45,444 nt of DNA from an uncultured Chitinophagaceae bacterium (GTDB lineage Bacteria > Bacteroidota > Bacteroidia > Chitinophagales > Chitinophagaceae). The notes below the pieces were generated by a model. The model was not told the origin of the DNA, made no database searches, and saw only the letters and a program-made list of their open reading frames with translations. Below, in pieces: positions 26,368 through 34,851 of the stretch. The DNA lies in NCBI GenBank assembly GCA_903881425.1, contig CAIRTF010000170.1, forward strand, positions 1 through 45,444, read 5' to 3'. A program made the translations under genes and the position numbers. The first letter of the stretch is position 1. Each line of letters begins with the position of its first letter.

Positions 26368-27102
26368 TTATAAACTCATCATTTCTTTAAATTTCACAGT
26401 TTGTCTTCTACTCACTTCAATTTTCTCGCCTCCTTTCAAATCAACCAATAAACCGCCATTGAAATATGGCTCAATTTTTTCTATCCATCTTAAATTAATG
26501 ATGTGTTTTCTGTTGGCACGGAAAAACATTCTTTCATCTAATCTTTCTTCTAATGAATTCAACGATTTTAAAATGAGTGGTTTATTTGTACTGAAATAAA
26601 CTTTAGCATAATTACCTACACTTTCAAATAATCTGATCTCTCCTAATTTTACAAACCAGCAACGTTCTCCATCTTTTACAAATACCTGATCTTGTTCGGT
26701 TAATGGTCCGCGATTAAAGGCACCATTCATGCCGAACTTTTCTTTAGTTAATTCGTCTTGTAATTTATGGATGGCATCAGCCAAACGCTTTGGTTCTATG
26801 GGTTTCAAGAGATAATCCAATGCGTTCACTTCAAATGCTTTGATGGCATACTCATCATAAGCAGTAGTAAAAATTACTTTAGGCGCTTTCTCTACTTCTG
26901 CAAGCAGATCAAAACCTGTTTTACCGGGCATTTGGATGTCTAAGAAAATTAATTCGGGATTGAATTGTTCAATCTTTTCAATTCCTTCATCAACATTCGC
27001 TGCCTCTTCAATCACTTCAATTTCACTGTGTGATTGTAATAGTTTTTTTAATTCATTACGAGCCAAACGCTCATCATCAATGATGATGGATTTAATAGCC
27101 AT
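26368..27102 (-). CDS. LytTR-family response regulator
   Basis: The 244-residue regulator has an N-terminal receiver domain with phospho-acceptor D55 in LIFLDIQMPG, T/S in IFTTAYDEYA and the lysine of LLKPIEP. A C-terminal LytTR DNA-binding domain follows (VKLGEIRLFESVGNYAKVYF, then FRANRKHIINLRWIEKIEP). LytTR regulators typically bind direct repeats upstream of a few target genes; autoregulation is possible. It lies 29 bp downstream of its sensor kinase gene and is surely its partner. Confidence 0.93.
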   Translation of the reverse strand: MAIKSIIIDDERLARNELKKLLQSHSEIEVIEEAANVDEGIEKIEQFNPELIFLDIQMPGKTGFDLLAEVEKAPKVIFTTAYDEYAIKAFEVNALDYLLKPIEPKRLADAIHKLQDELTKEKFGMNGAFNRGPLTEQDQVFVKDGERCWFVKLGEIRLFESVGNYAKVYFSTNKPLILKSLNSLEERLDERMFFRANRKHIINLRWIEKIEPYFNGGLLVDLKGGEKIEVSRRQTVKFKEMMSL

Positions 27103-27131
27103 AGCAAAAGCATTTTTTGTTCAATAATAAA

Positions 27132-28208
27132 TCAACTGATTGCTTTAACGGGTATGATCACTTTAGCTTCAACCATATTTCCGTTAATGTCATTCAATTC
27201 AAAATGGGCTTTTACGCCGTATAATAAATTCAATCTGTTTTGAGTGCCGATGATACCGAAGCCTTCTTCATTTCTTTGTCCGTTCAATTTCCCTGAATTC
27301 AATACTATCAATTCGTGATGATTGTCTTTAAAATCCGAAATAATTTTTATAGTGCCGCCATTTACATGTTTGCTTACGCCATGCTTAATGGCATTCTCAA
27401 CCAATGTTTGTAACATCATTGGCGGAACAGGTTGGTCTAATGTATCATCATCAATATCATACTCTACTTTCAATCTGTCTTCAAAACGAATTTGTTCTAA
27501 AGCCAAATAATCTTTCACAATATTTAATTCTCTCTCAAACGGAGCCATCTCTACTTTTTCGGCCTGCATGCTGCTGCGCAAAATATTACTTAACTCGGTA
27601 ATGGCTGTTCTTGCACGTTGCGGATTTTCATCTACCAATGCACGAATACTGTTTAATGCATTGAAAATAAAATGCGGGTTGATATGAGATTTGATTGTTT
27701 TTAATTCTAACTCTTTTACAAGACTTTCCAATCTTACTTTTTCTACTTCCGATTTTCTGGTGGCTTCAACATAATGCCACACAAAATAGATGGATGTCCA
27801 GACAATAATGATCGGACTATCTCCCAGAAAATTCATTACACTTCTTCTTTGAAAAGAAGCTCTTAGTTTAGGATTGTATAATCGAAGCCATTCAACAATA
27901 GCACTGTTGGCTAAACTGTATAATGCACAGATGAAAATAATAAGTATGGTTAATATCCACCATTTATTTTTTTCAATGGGCGGATGAATTTTAAATGATA
28001 CAATCAACTGCCTTAAAATATGCGTACTTAAAATACCTAACGCAATAGAAATTAAAACTCTGGATAAAATAATCTCTGTAGAATTTTGAATGTATGTAAC
28101 AGGGTTGTTATTCTGGTTATATACAAACGAAAAGAATAACATGGTTAATCCATAGAAAAACCATCCGCCCAACTGGCAGGCCCAATATGCTGAAATTTTC
28201 TTCCTCAT
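27132..28208 (-). CDS. LytS-type sensor histidine kinase
   Basis: The 358-residue membrane kinase has about four N-terminal hydrophobic segments within residues 10-145 and a short coiled linker. A His_kinase domain follows with H179 in SHINPHFIFNALNSIRAL. The ATPase domain shows the N-box TLVENAIKHGVSKH and the G-box NEEGFGIIGTQNRL. It pairs with the adjacent LytTR regulator; the signal is unknown. A TACTTTTG element lies just before its start codon. Confidence 0.92.
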   Translation of the reverse strand: MRKKISAYWACQLGGWFFYGLTMLFFSFVYNQNNNPVTYIQNSTEIILSRVLISIALGILSTHILRQLIVSFKIHPPIEKNKWWILTILIIFICALYSLANSAIVEWLRLYNPKLRASFQRRSVMNFLGDSPIIIVWTSIYFVWHYVEATRKSEVEKVRLESLVKELELKTIKSHINPHFIFNALNSIRALVDENPQRARTAITELSNILRSSMQAEKVEMAPFERELNIVKDYLALEQIRFEDRLKVEYDIDDDTLDQPVPPMMLQTLVENAIKHGVSKHVNGGTIKIISDFKDNHHELIVLNSGKLNGQRNEEGFGIIGTQNRLNLLYGVKAHFELNDINGNMVEAKVIIPVKAIS

Positions 28209-28215
28209 GCTTTTG

Positions 28216-28223
28216 CAAAAGTA
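28216..28223 (-). promoter_or_regulatory. -7 element for the kinase/regulator pair
   Basis: On the minus strand the sequence is TACTTTTG, a perfect TAnnTTTG match ending 8 bp before the ATG. This suggests a leaderless mRNA. No -33 TTTG is evident. Confidence 0.35.
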
Positions 28224-28389
28224 TCGCTATGAGTGGGTTTGACGGGTTTGTTTTGTGATTAAAGGTAAAAATGGCGGCTATTTGGTATAAATTAATCACA
28301 CAATCGCTGAACTATCCCTTTTATTCGATGTTTAACATGGTGGGAAAATCTAATCTTGAGACCAAAATCGTACTTTTACAACTTAATTA

Positions 28390-30330
28390 ATGCCCATGGA
28401 AATTGTTCCCGGATCATTACTGCAAAATATTAATAGTCCTGCTGATCTTAAAAAATTAAGCAGGTCTCAACTGCATCAGGTATGTGATGAATTACGTCAT
28501 TACATTATTGATGTGGTAAGCGTGCATGGCGGGCATTTTGCTGCAAGTTTAGGTGTTGTAGAATTAACTGTGGCATTACATTACATATATGAAACACCTT
28601 ATGATCAATTAGTTTGGGATGTTGGTCATCAGGCATATGGACATAAAATATTAACCGGTCGCAGAGATAATTTTATTACCAATAGAAAATACAAAGGCAT
28701 CAGCGGTTTTCCTAAACGCAGTGAAAGTGAGTATGATACTTTTGGTGTGGGTCATTCATCAACATCTATTTCTGCAGCATTGGGCATGGCAATGGCCGCA
28801 AAGTACAAAGGTGAAAATAGAAAAAGTGTTGCTGTTATTGGTGATGGAAGTATGACTGCAGGTATGGCATTTGAAGCAATGAATCATGCAGGAGTTGCTG
28901 ATAGCGATTTGTTAGTGATATTAAATGATAATGGTATTGGCATCGATCCGAATGTTGGGGCATTGAAAGAATATTTAACAGATATCACAACATCGCCAAC
29001 TTATAATAAAGTAAGAGATGAAGTTTGGAATTTGATGGGTAAACTTCCTGCCGGTAAAAAATTCAGCAGAGATATGGCAAGCAAGCTGGAAGCGAGTTTG
29101 AAAGGAATGGTAAGTAAGAGCAGTAATTTATTTGAATCATTAAAATTCAGATATTTTGGTCCAATTGACGGACATAATATTACCAAGTTGGTAGATACTT
29201 TACAAGATCTAAAAAATATTCCCGGACCTAAATTATTACACATCATCACTACAAAAGGTAAAGGATATGAGTTGGCAGAAAAAGATCAAACCAAATGGCA
29301 TGCACCCGGCTTATTTGATAAAGTAACCGGAGAAATTTTCAAGAAAAGATTTGATGTTCCCCAACCACCAAAATATCAAGATGTATTTGGTCATACTATT
29401 ATAGAATTAGCAGAACAGAATGATAAAATTTTAGGAGTAACACCCGCTATGCCAAGTGGGTCATCTTTAAAATTCATGATGGATAAAATGCCTAAACGTG
29501 CATTTGATGTAGGTATTTGCGAACAGCATGCCGTTACATTAAGTGCAGGATTGGCAACTCAAGGAATGAAAGTCTTTTGTAATATTTATTCATCCTTCAT
29601 GCAAAGAGCCTATGATCAGGTAGTGCATGATGTGGCTATTCAAAAATTGCCGGTGGTATTTTGTTTAGACAGAGCCGGATTGGTGGGAGAAGACGGACCC
29701 ACACATCACGGATGTTATGATATTGCTTATTTCCGCTGCATTCCGAATATGATCATCAGTGCACCAATGAATGAAAAGGAATTAAGGAATTTAATGTACA
29801 CAGCACAATTAGATTCCATCAAATATCCTTTCGTTATTCGTTATCCGCGTGGTGAAGGTGTAATGCCTGAATGGAAAACACCGTTTGAAGAAATACAAAT
29901 TGGTAAAGGAAGAAAAATAAAAGATGGAAGAGATATTGCTATTCTTTCTTTTGGTCATCCCGGAAATTTTGCAACAACTGCTATTCGTGAATTAAGAACA
30001 GAAGGAATTGATCCTGCACATTATGATCTGCGTTTTGTAAAACCAATTGACGAAGCGCTGTTACACGAAGTATTTAAGAACTATGATAAAATAGTAACCG
30101 TTGAAGACGGAACGGTTGTTGGCGGATTTGGGTCTGCTATTTTGGAATTCATGTCAAAATACAATTACAAAGCAGAAGTAAAAATATTAGGTATCCCTGA
30201 TCAATTAGTGGAGCATGGTTCTTTAAAAGAATTATACAGAGAGAGCGAATATGATGCGAAAGCTATTGCAGATGCAGTAAGAGTTTTGTTGAAAGATAAA
30301 GTGAATGTTAATGCAACAATAGCCGGATAA
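28390..30330 (+). CDS. dxs: 1-deoxy-D-xylulose-5-phosphate synthase
   Basis: The 646-residue thiamine-diphosphate enzyme joins pyruvate and glyceraldehyde-3-phosphate, the first step of the MEP isoprenoid pathway. The ThDP site is seen in VIGDGSMTAGMAFEAMNHAG and NDNGIGIDPN. The catalytic glutamate lies in FDVGICEQHAVTLSAGLA, and GHSSTSISAALGMA is also typical. Two start ATGs (28390 and 28396) are close and either could be used. It may supply precursors for the nearby GGGP synthase and for quinones. A strong terminator follows. Confidence 0.95.
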   Translation: MPMEIVPGSLLQNINSPADLKKLSRSQLHQVCDELRHYIIDVVSVHGGHFAASLGVVELTVALHYIYETPYDQLVWDVGHQAYGHKILTGRRDNFITNRKYKGISGFPKRSESEYDTFGVGHSSTSISAALGMAMAAKYKGENRKSVAVIGDGSMTAGMAFEAMNHAGVADSDLLVILNDNGIGIDPNVGALKEYLTDITTSPTYNKVRDEVWNLMGKLPAGKKFSRDMASKLEASLKGMVSKSSNLFESLKFRYFGPIDGHNITKLVDTLQDLKNIPGPKLLHIITTKGKGYELAEKDQTKWHAPGLFDKVTGEIFKKRFDVPQPPKYQDVFGHTIIELAEQNDKILGVTPAMPSGSSLKFMMDKMPKRAFDVGICEQHAVTLSAGLATQGMKVFCNIYSSFMQRAYDQVVHDVAIQKLPVVFCLDRAGLVGEDGPTHHGCYDIAYFRCIPNMIISAPMNEKELRNLMYTAQLDSIKYPFVIRYPRGEGVMPEWKTPFEEIQIGKGRKIKDGRDIAILSFGHPGNFATTAIRELRTEGIDPAHYDLRFVKPIDEALLHEVFKNYDKIVTVEDGTVVGGFGSAILEFMSKYNYKAEVKILGIPDQLVEHGSLKELYRESEYDAKAIADAVRVLLKDKVNVNATIAG

Positions 30331-30346
30331 AAAATTTGATATAATT

Positions 30347-30377
30347 AAAAAGCTCCTGAATTTGCAGGAGCTTTTTT
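30347..30377 (+). terminator. terminator after dxs
   Basis: Arms AAAAGCTCCTG (30348-30358) and CAGGAGCTTTT (30365-30375), then a T-run. It lies 17 bp after the stop. It also reads as a terminator for scpA on the minus strand. Confidence 0.85.
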
Positions 30378-30392
30378 GGTTCATAGGGTTAA

Positions 30393-31217
30393 TTAATTTA
30401 ATTCCGGATCAATAATATCTTCTTCTGTTGCTCTTTCCACTTCTGCGCCGGCTAATTTTAAATCCTCTTCTCTGTTCTCATTCCATTCTACAATAAAATT
30501 ATTTCTGCCTTCTCCCATAATCAATTTCATGAATTTCTGTTGCACCAATTCTAATAATGAAAGAAATAAAAACAATGCATGAATTCTTCCTTCACACACT
30601 TCGAATATTTTTTCGAACGAAACATTTTTTTCCTGTTGTACAAAATTGGTCATGTAATCTCTGCTGCCCTCCATCGTGTAATTGTAGCGTACAACTGTGT
30701 GCACAGGCTTGTTCTGGCGTTCGTGTACTCTTTGCATCACACGTTCAAATGCCTTCATTAATTTGAACATGGTAATGCTCTGTATCTCTGTGCCTTCACC
30801 ACTTTCTTCACCAATGCTTGATAATTCTCTTTGTAAATTACCGCGTTTCATCATCAGCATTCTGGTGGCTTCCATCTCTGCCATTTTCAAAGAAGCTTCT
30901 TTAAATCTTTTGTATTCCAGAATTTTATTTACCAATTCTTCTCTCGGATCAATTTCATTTCCTTGTGCATCCAATTCTTTTCTTGGCAATAATAATTTTG
31001 CTTTGATGCGCATTAATGTAGAAACAAACAAAATAAACTCACTGCTTAATTCAATATTTAATTTTTCCTGTGTATGAATGAAATCTAAAAAGTCTTTAAT
31101 GATCTTGGTAATAGGAATATTGTAAATATCCAGTTCATCTCTTTCAATGAAAAATAATAAGAGATCAAATGGTCCTTCAAACTGATCTAATTTAATTTGA
31201 TAATTGGTCGTATTCAC
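30393..31217 (-). CDS. scpA: segregation and condensation protein A
   Basis: The 274-residue kleisin bridges the heads of SMC dimers in chromosome condensation. The N-terminal signature is YQIKLDQFEGPFDLLLFFIERDELDIYNIPI. A central helical region includes LSSEFILFVSTLMRIKAKLLLPR, and a C-terminal winged-helix part follows. ScpB is not adjacent. The start is the ATG in MNTTNYQIKL. Confidence 0.93.
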   Translation of the reverse strand: MNTTNYQIKLDQFEGPFDLLLFFIERDELDIYNIPITKIIKDFLDFIHTQEKLNIELSSEFILFVSTLMRIKAKLLLPRKELDAQGNEIDPREELVNKILEYKRFKEASLKMAEMEATRMLMMKRGNLQRELSSIGEESGEGTEIQSITMFKLMKAFERVMQRVHERQNKPVHTVVRYNYTMEGSRDYMTNFVQQEKNVSFEKIFEVCEGRIHALFLFLSLLELVQQKFMKLIMGEGRNNFIVEWNENREEDLKLAGAEVERATEEDIIDPELN

Positions 31218-31298
31218 TTGTCATTACTTTAATTGCAAATAAAACAAATCAAGCGCACAAAAGCTTTGTGCAAAGCGGATAGTTATCCACCAAATAAA

Positions 31299-31323
31299 AA
31301 TCCCGCTTTACAAAAGCGGGATT
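31299..31323 (-). terminator. terminator after mscL
   Basis: The 11-bp perfect arms AATCCCGCTTT and AAAGCGGGATT have a 3-base loop. On the minus strand TTTTTATTTG follows. It lies 20 bp after the stop. Confidence 0.8.
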
Positions 31324-31343
31324 GAAAATAGGGTACAAAAAAT

Positions 31344-31727
31344 TTATTTCTTCAATGCATCTCTGATTTCCATCAGTAATTTATCGGTTGAAGATGGTTC
31401 TGCAGGAGCAGCCGTTGCTTCAGCTTCTTTTTTCTTAGAAGTGTTAATTGCTTTTACTACCAAGAATAAAGCAAAGGCGATCATGGCAAAAGAGATGATC
31501 GTAGAAATAAAGTTGCCATATTTTATAGCTGTTCCGGGAATCACCAATTGATTCAGTTCTGTGAGTTTCGCAGCTTTAAGTGCCGGCGTTAAAATGGCAG
31601 GTGTAATAATATCATCAACAAGCGATGAAACGATTTTTCCGAAAGCACCGCCAATCACAACACCAATGGCAAGATCAACAACATTGCCTTTAATGGCAAA
31701 CTCTTTAAATTCTTTTAGCATTCCCAT
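31344..31727 (-). CDS. mscL: large-conductance mechanosensitive channel
   Basis: The 127-residue protein begins with the MscL signature KEFKEFAIKGNVVDLAIGVVIGGAFGKIVSSLVDDIITP (first helix and TM1). A second membrane helix (IISFAMIAFALFLVVKAINT) and a cytoplasmic helix ending LLMEIRDALKK follow. It relieves hypo-osmotic shock. The periplasmic loop is of normal length. Confidence 0.94.
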   Translation of the reverse strand: MGMLKEFKEFAIKGNVVDLAIGVVIGGAFGKIVSSLVDDIITPAILTPALKAAKLTELNQLVIPGTAIKYGNFISTIISFAMIAFALFLVVKAINTSKKKEAEATAAPAEPSSTDKLLMEIRDALKK

Positions 31728-31879
31728 ATAGAGAGGTTTTGATGAAAAATGAAAATAGTGAAAAAAGATTTTGGGGCAAAGAATTTCTATTGCACAATAA
31801 TTGCTTACGAAAACAGAAACTTAATATCTATAAGATTTGTTTTAATTGAAAATGATTGACATTTGTGCCAAATTTTTTT

Positions 31880-32779
31880 GTGGGGAATAAATTCATCAAT
31901 AGTATTTTATTTGTAGTACTGTGTTTTATTTGGGGCAGTTCTTTTATTTTAATGAAGCTGGGAATGTTTGATGAAAATCAGCAAGTGGCCTTATCTCCTT
32001 ATCATGTTGCAGCCATTCGTATGTTTTCCTGCGGAATAGTAATGGTTCCTTTTATATACAATGCTTTAAAAACTTTACCCAAAGCAACCATAAAATATAT
32101 TTTATTAAGTGGATGGGTTGGAAGCTTTATTCCTGCATTTTTATTTTGTATTGCTGAAACTAAAATAGATGGATCGGTTGCCGGAAGCTTAAATTCTCTT
32201 ACACCATTATTTGTAATAGTTACGGGTGTTATTTTTTTTAATATTGATACGACCAGGCAAAAAATTATTGGAGTGTTAGTTGGTTTATTGGGCTGTGTGC
32301 TACTTACGCTGGCTAAAGCAGATCAAATAAAATCATTTGGAGATATTGGATATTCGGGCTTTATTATTTTAGCAACTGTTTTATACGGCATCAATGTAAA
32401 CATGGTGCATAAAAGATTGCACGGAGTGTCTTCTATGCAAATTGCTACTGTTGCTTTTACGGGATTAATTATTCCTGCTTTAGTTGTTTTATGGATAACG
32501 GGCTATTTTCAATTGCCTTTATCAGATAAGAAATATCTGATTAGTTCTGTCGCAGGTTCAGTATTGGGAATCGTAAATACAACGGTTGCTTCTGTATTAT
32601 TTTATATGCTGATAAAAAGAGCAGGTGGATTACTTGCATCATTGGTTACCTACGGCGTTCCTTTGGTAGCCATTGGTTGGGGAATTTATTATGGAGAAAA
32701 AATTAATTTTCTACAAGTAACAAGTTTGCTGATTATTTTATCAGGTGTTTATATAGCTTACCGCCAAAAAAAATCCTGA
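31880..32779 (+). CDS. EamA/DMT family membrane transporter
   Basis: The protein is about 299 residues with ten hydrophobic segments in two EamA repeats, including the first-helix FIWGSSFILMKLGM and the repeat ending PLVAIGWGIYYGEKIN. It is probably an exporter of a small metabolite; the substrate cannot be told. The start is uncertain. No ATG precedes the first helix, and candidates are TTG 31856, GTG 31865 and GTG 31880. I chose GTG 31880 because a promoter-like TTTG-18-GACATTTG (31836-31865) overlaps the earlier ones; 31856 remains possible. Confidence 0.82.
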   Translation: MGNKFINSILFVVLCFIWGSSFILMKLGMFDENQQVALSPYHVAAIRMFSCGIVMVPFIYNALKTLPKATIKYILLSGWVGSFIPAFLFCIAETKIDGSVAGSLNSLTPLFVIVTGVIFFNIDTTRQKIIGVLVGLLGCVLLTLAKADQIKSFGDIGYSGFIILATVLYGINVNMVHKRLHGVSSMQIATVAFTGLIIPALVVLWITGYFQLPLSDKKYLISSVAGSVLGIVNTTVASVLFYMLIKRAGGLLASLVTYGVPLVAIGWGIYYGEKINFLQVTSLLIILSGVYIAYRQKKS

Positions 32780-32800
32780 TTTATTTTATTAAATCAGGAT
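32773..32800 (-). terminator. terminator after frr, overlapping the transporter stop codon
   Basis: Perfect arms ATCCTGATTT (32773-32782) and AAATCAGGAT (32791-32800). On the minus strand TTTTTTTGG follows. It lies 23 bp after the frr stop and overlaps the convergent gene's last codons. Confidence 0.7.
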
Positions 32801-32822
32801 GAATAAAAACTTGTATTATTTT

Positions 32823-33386
32823 TTAAACACTCAGCATTTCCTTTTCTTTTGCCGCTAAATGTTTATCAACTAATGAAATAAAATTATCAGTTAATTCCTG
32901 AACAGATTTCTCTGCATCTTTTCCGGCATCCTCACTCAATCCATCTTTTTGTAATTTTTTGATCTGTTCAATCGAATCTCTTCTGATATTTCTTATCGCT
33001 ACTTTTGAATGTTCTCCTTCACCACCTGCTTTTTTAAATAATTCTTTTCGTCTCTCTTCTGTCAAGGGCGGTAAGAACAAACGGATTTGGTTACCATCGT
33101 TTTGTGGAGTAATGCCGATATTGGCCATCAAAATAGCTTTTTCAATAGGAGATAACATATTTTTTTCCCAGGGCTGAATGCTGATGGTTCTTGCATCTAA
33201 CACAGAAATATTTGCCACCTGATTAACGGCTGTGGGTGCACCATAATAATCTACCATAATACCATCCAGCATACTTGGATTTGCTTTGCCTGCTCGTATT
33301 TTGGTCAATTCCGTTTCTAAATGCAGAATAGCTTTTTTCATAGAATCTTCTGCATCCGCTAATATTAATTCTAAATCTTCGGTCAT
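32823..33386 (-). CDS. frr: ribosome recycling factor
   Basis: The 187-residue protein splits ribosomes after termination, with EF-G. Motifs are KIRAGKANPSMLDGIMVDYYGAPTAVNQVANISV, IQPWEKNMLSPIEKAI and RNIRRDSIEQIKKL. Length is normal. It has its own promoter and is not next to pyrH or tsf here. Confidence 0.95.
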   Translation of the reverse strand: MTEDLELILADAEDSMKKAILHLETELTKIRAGKANPSMLDGIMVDYYGAPTAVNQVANISVLDARTISIQPWEKNMLSPIEKAILMANIGITPQNDGNQIRLFLPPLTEERRKELFKKAGGEGEHSKVAIRNIRRDSIEQIKKLQKDGLSEDAGKDAEKSVQELTDNFISLVDKHLAAKEKEMLSV

Positions 33387-33408
33387 GCGATAATAATTTA
33401 AAGTGCAG

Positions 33409-33416
33409 CAAAACTA
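33409..33416 (-). promoter_or_regulatory. -7 promoter element for frr
   Basis: On the minus strand the sequence is TAGTTTTG, a perfect TAnnTTTG match, with a TTG about 23 bp upstream. The leader is about 20 bp long. Confidence 0.45.
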
Positions 33417-33445
33417 ATAAAATGATAGCAAGATTGGATCAATAT

Positions 33446-33475
33446 AAAAAGCCTCAAATTTTTTGAGGCTTTTTA
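33446..33475 (-). terminator. terminator after the WecA-like gene
   Basis: The 13-bp arms (33446-33458 and 33462-33474), built on GCCTCAAA/TTTGAGGC, have A- and T-runs on both sides. It lies 19 bp after the stop of the downstream half. Confidence 0.85.
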
Positions 33476-33493
33476 TTATAAAAGATTTTAAGA

Positions 33494-33943
33494 TTATTCC
33501 TTTTCGGCAATAGCACCCGTTTTGATTAGGCTGATCAGGTTCCTCACATTATTCTTGGATTCATCATCTCTAACCAAATGCAATTTTTGTTTTGTGGGTT
33601 TATACAATTTGATGAGCCAAACACCCAGAAAAAAACAAATAATCTGTAATAAAATTATTTTTGTAGTACCTAAGGTTAAAGCAGAATAACTTAATGCAAT
33701 GATCAGAATAGTGGCAATGGAAAATGAAATTGTAATTTGTTTATGAGAAAATCCTTTGTCCAATAAAAGATGATGCAAATGATTTTTTTCTGCATAAAAT
33801 GGGGATCTGCCATGCATGATCCTGATGGTAAATACCCGTAATGTATCCATCAATGGAATTAATAGAATGCCAAAGCCCATAGCAGGCGAGGCCAATACGG
33901 GCAATATATTTGAGCCTTCTGCAGTTTTAATGAAACGAATCAC
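33494..33943 (-). CDS. WecA/MraY-type glycosyl-phosphate transferase, C-terminal part (separate frame)
   Basis: This 149-residue frame continues the protein encoded by 33940-34620. It starts at GTG within a GTGA overlap with the TGA stop of the first half. It supplies the remaining membrane helices and the family's cytoplasmic histidine motif HGRSPFYAEKNHLHHLLLDKG. The residues IRFIKTAEGSN...PLMDTLRVFTIRI align without a gap to where an intact homologue would go on. It could be made by stop-start reinitiation, by a -1 frameshift, or not at all if the gene is broken. Confidence 0.7.
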   Translation of the reverse strand: MIRFIKTAEGSNILPVLASPAMGFGILLIPLMDTLRVFTIRIMHGRSPFYAEKNHLHHLLLDKGFSHKQITISFSIATILIIALSYSALTLGTTKIILLQIICFFLGVWLIKLYKPTKQKLHLVRDDESKNNVRNLISLIKTGAIAEKE

Positions 33944-34620
33944 AGAATAGCATTTACTGTACCAATTAACATAGAGCCTGCATCTCCCATGAAAATTTTT
34001 GCAGGATTGAAGTTATATATTAAGAAAGCCAATAAACTTGCCGACAAACAAAATCCTAAACAAGAAAAAAACATATCTCCATTCATATAAAAGAAAATGG
34101 CAAATGCAGAAGAGGTAATAATTCCTAAGCAGCTGGCTAATCCATCAATACCATCAATTAAATTATACGCATTCATTACTACAACAACAGTGAAAAGTGT
34201 TAATGCATAACTAAAACTAGAGTCAAGTTTATTAAAGTATAAAAAACCATGTGCGTCATCAATTAATAGTTGTCCTTTCCAAATTAAAAGTCCTGCTATG
34301 ATTAATTGGCCGAGAAATTTTTTCATCGGAGTTAAAATCAAAACATCATCTTTCACGCCTAAAAAGAAAACAATTAATAAAGCTGCAATGATATATTGAA
34401 AAGAAGAAGATACTCCTGATGTGTTTGCTGCTATTAATAATCCTAAAATAAGTCCTGAAAAAATGCCAACACCACCCAAAGAAGAAATGGGATGTGAATG
34501 TAATTTTCTTTCATCGGGCATATCATACATATTTTTTTGATCTGCTATGTACATGATGATGGGAATAGCATAAAAAGTAATGATAAAAGAAAAAATGCCA
34601 CCTAATAAAATGTTTTCCAT
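33940..34620 (-). CDS. WecA/MraY-type undecaprenyl-phosphate sugar-1-phosphate transferase, N-terminal part
   Basis: This 226-residue frame is the first two thirds of a polytopic transferase. Such enzymes move GlcNAc-1-P, or a related sugar phosphate, onto undecaprenyl phosphate for O-antigen, teichoic-acid-like or exopolysaccharide synthesis. Motifs are KLHSHPISSLGGVG, catalytic D91-D92 in GVKDD, NLIDGIDGLA (153-162) and the Mg-binding MGDAGS (211-216). It stops right after GTVNAIL, where homologues continue into another helix and the His motif. That part lies in the next frame. The short product alone would lack the HLHH site. Confidence 0.78.
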   Translation of the reverse strand: MENILLGGIFSFIITFYAIPIIMYIADQKNMYDMPDERKLHSHPISSLGGVGIFSGLILGLLIAANTSGVSSSFQYIIAALLIVFFLGVKDDVLILTPMKKFLGQLIIAGLLIWKGQLLIDDAHGFLYFNKLDSSFSYALTLFTVVVVMNAYNLIDGIDGLASCLGIITSSAFAIFFYMNGDMFFSCLGFCLSASLLAFLIYNFNPAKIFMGDAGSMLIGTVNAIL

Positions 34621-34675
34621 GCAAGTTTAATTATTCGGTTTTCAATAGGATGTCAATTTTGATTAAACATTTAAA

Positions 34676-34777
34676 GTTCTAATCAAGGGTTTTAGGGGCT
34701 TTTCGGTCTGGAAAAATACAAATTTTATATCAATTAGAACCTTAGGTTCGATTAAAATCATTCAAAAATGATTTTTT
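34676..34777 (+). promoter_or_regulatory. leader with nested palindromes and terminator-like hairpin before the transketolase subunit
   Basis: GTTCTAAT (34676-34683) pairs with ATTAGAAC (34733-34740). GAACCTTAGGTTC (34737-34749) is near-palindromic. AAAATCATT (34754-34762) and AATGATTTT (34767-34775) form a hairpin followed by T's. It may terminate antisense transcription or attenuate the downstream gene. A -7-like TTACTTTG follows near 34780. Confidence 0.35.
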
Positions 34778-34851
34778 ATTACTTTGTCCATATCAAAATA
34801 CTTACAAAAGAGCAGCAATCTCTTAACTTCGCTGCCTGAAATAGTTTAAAT

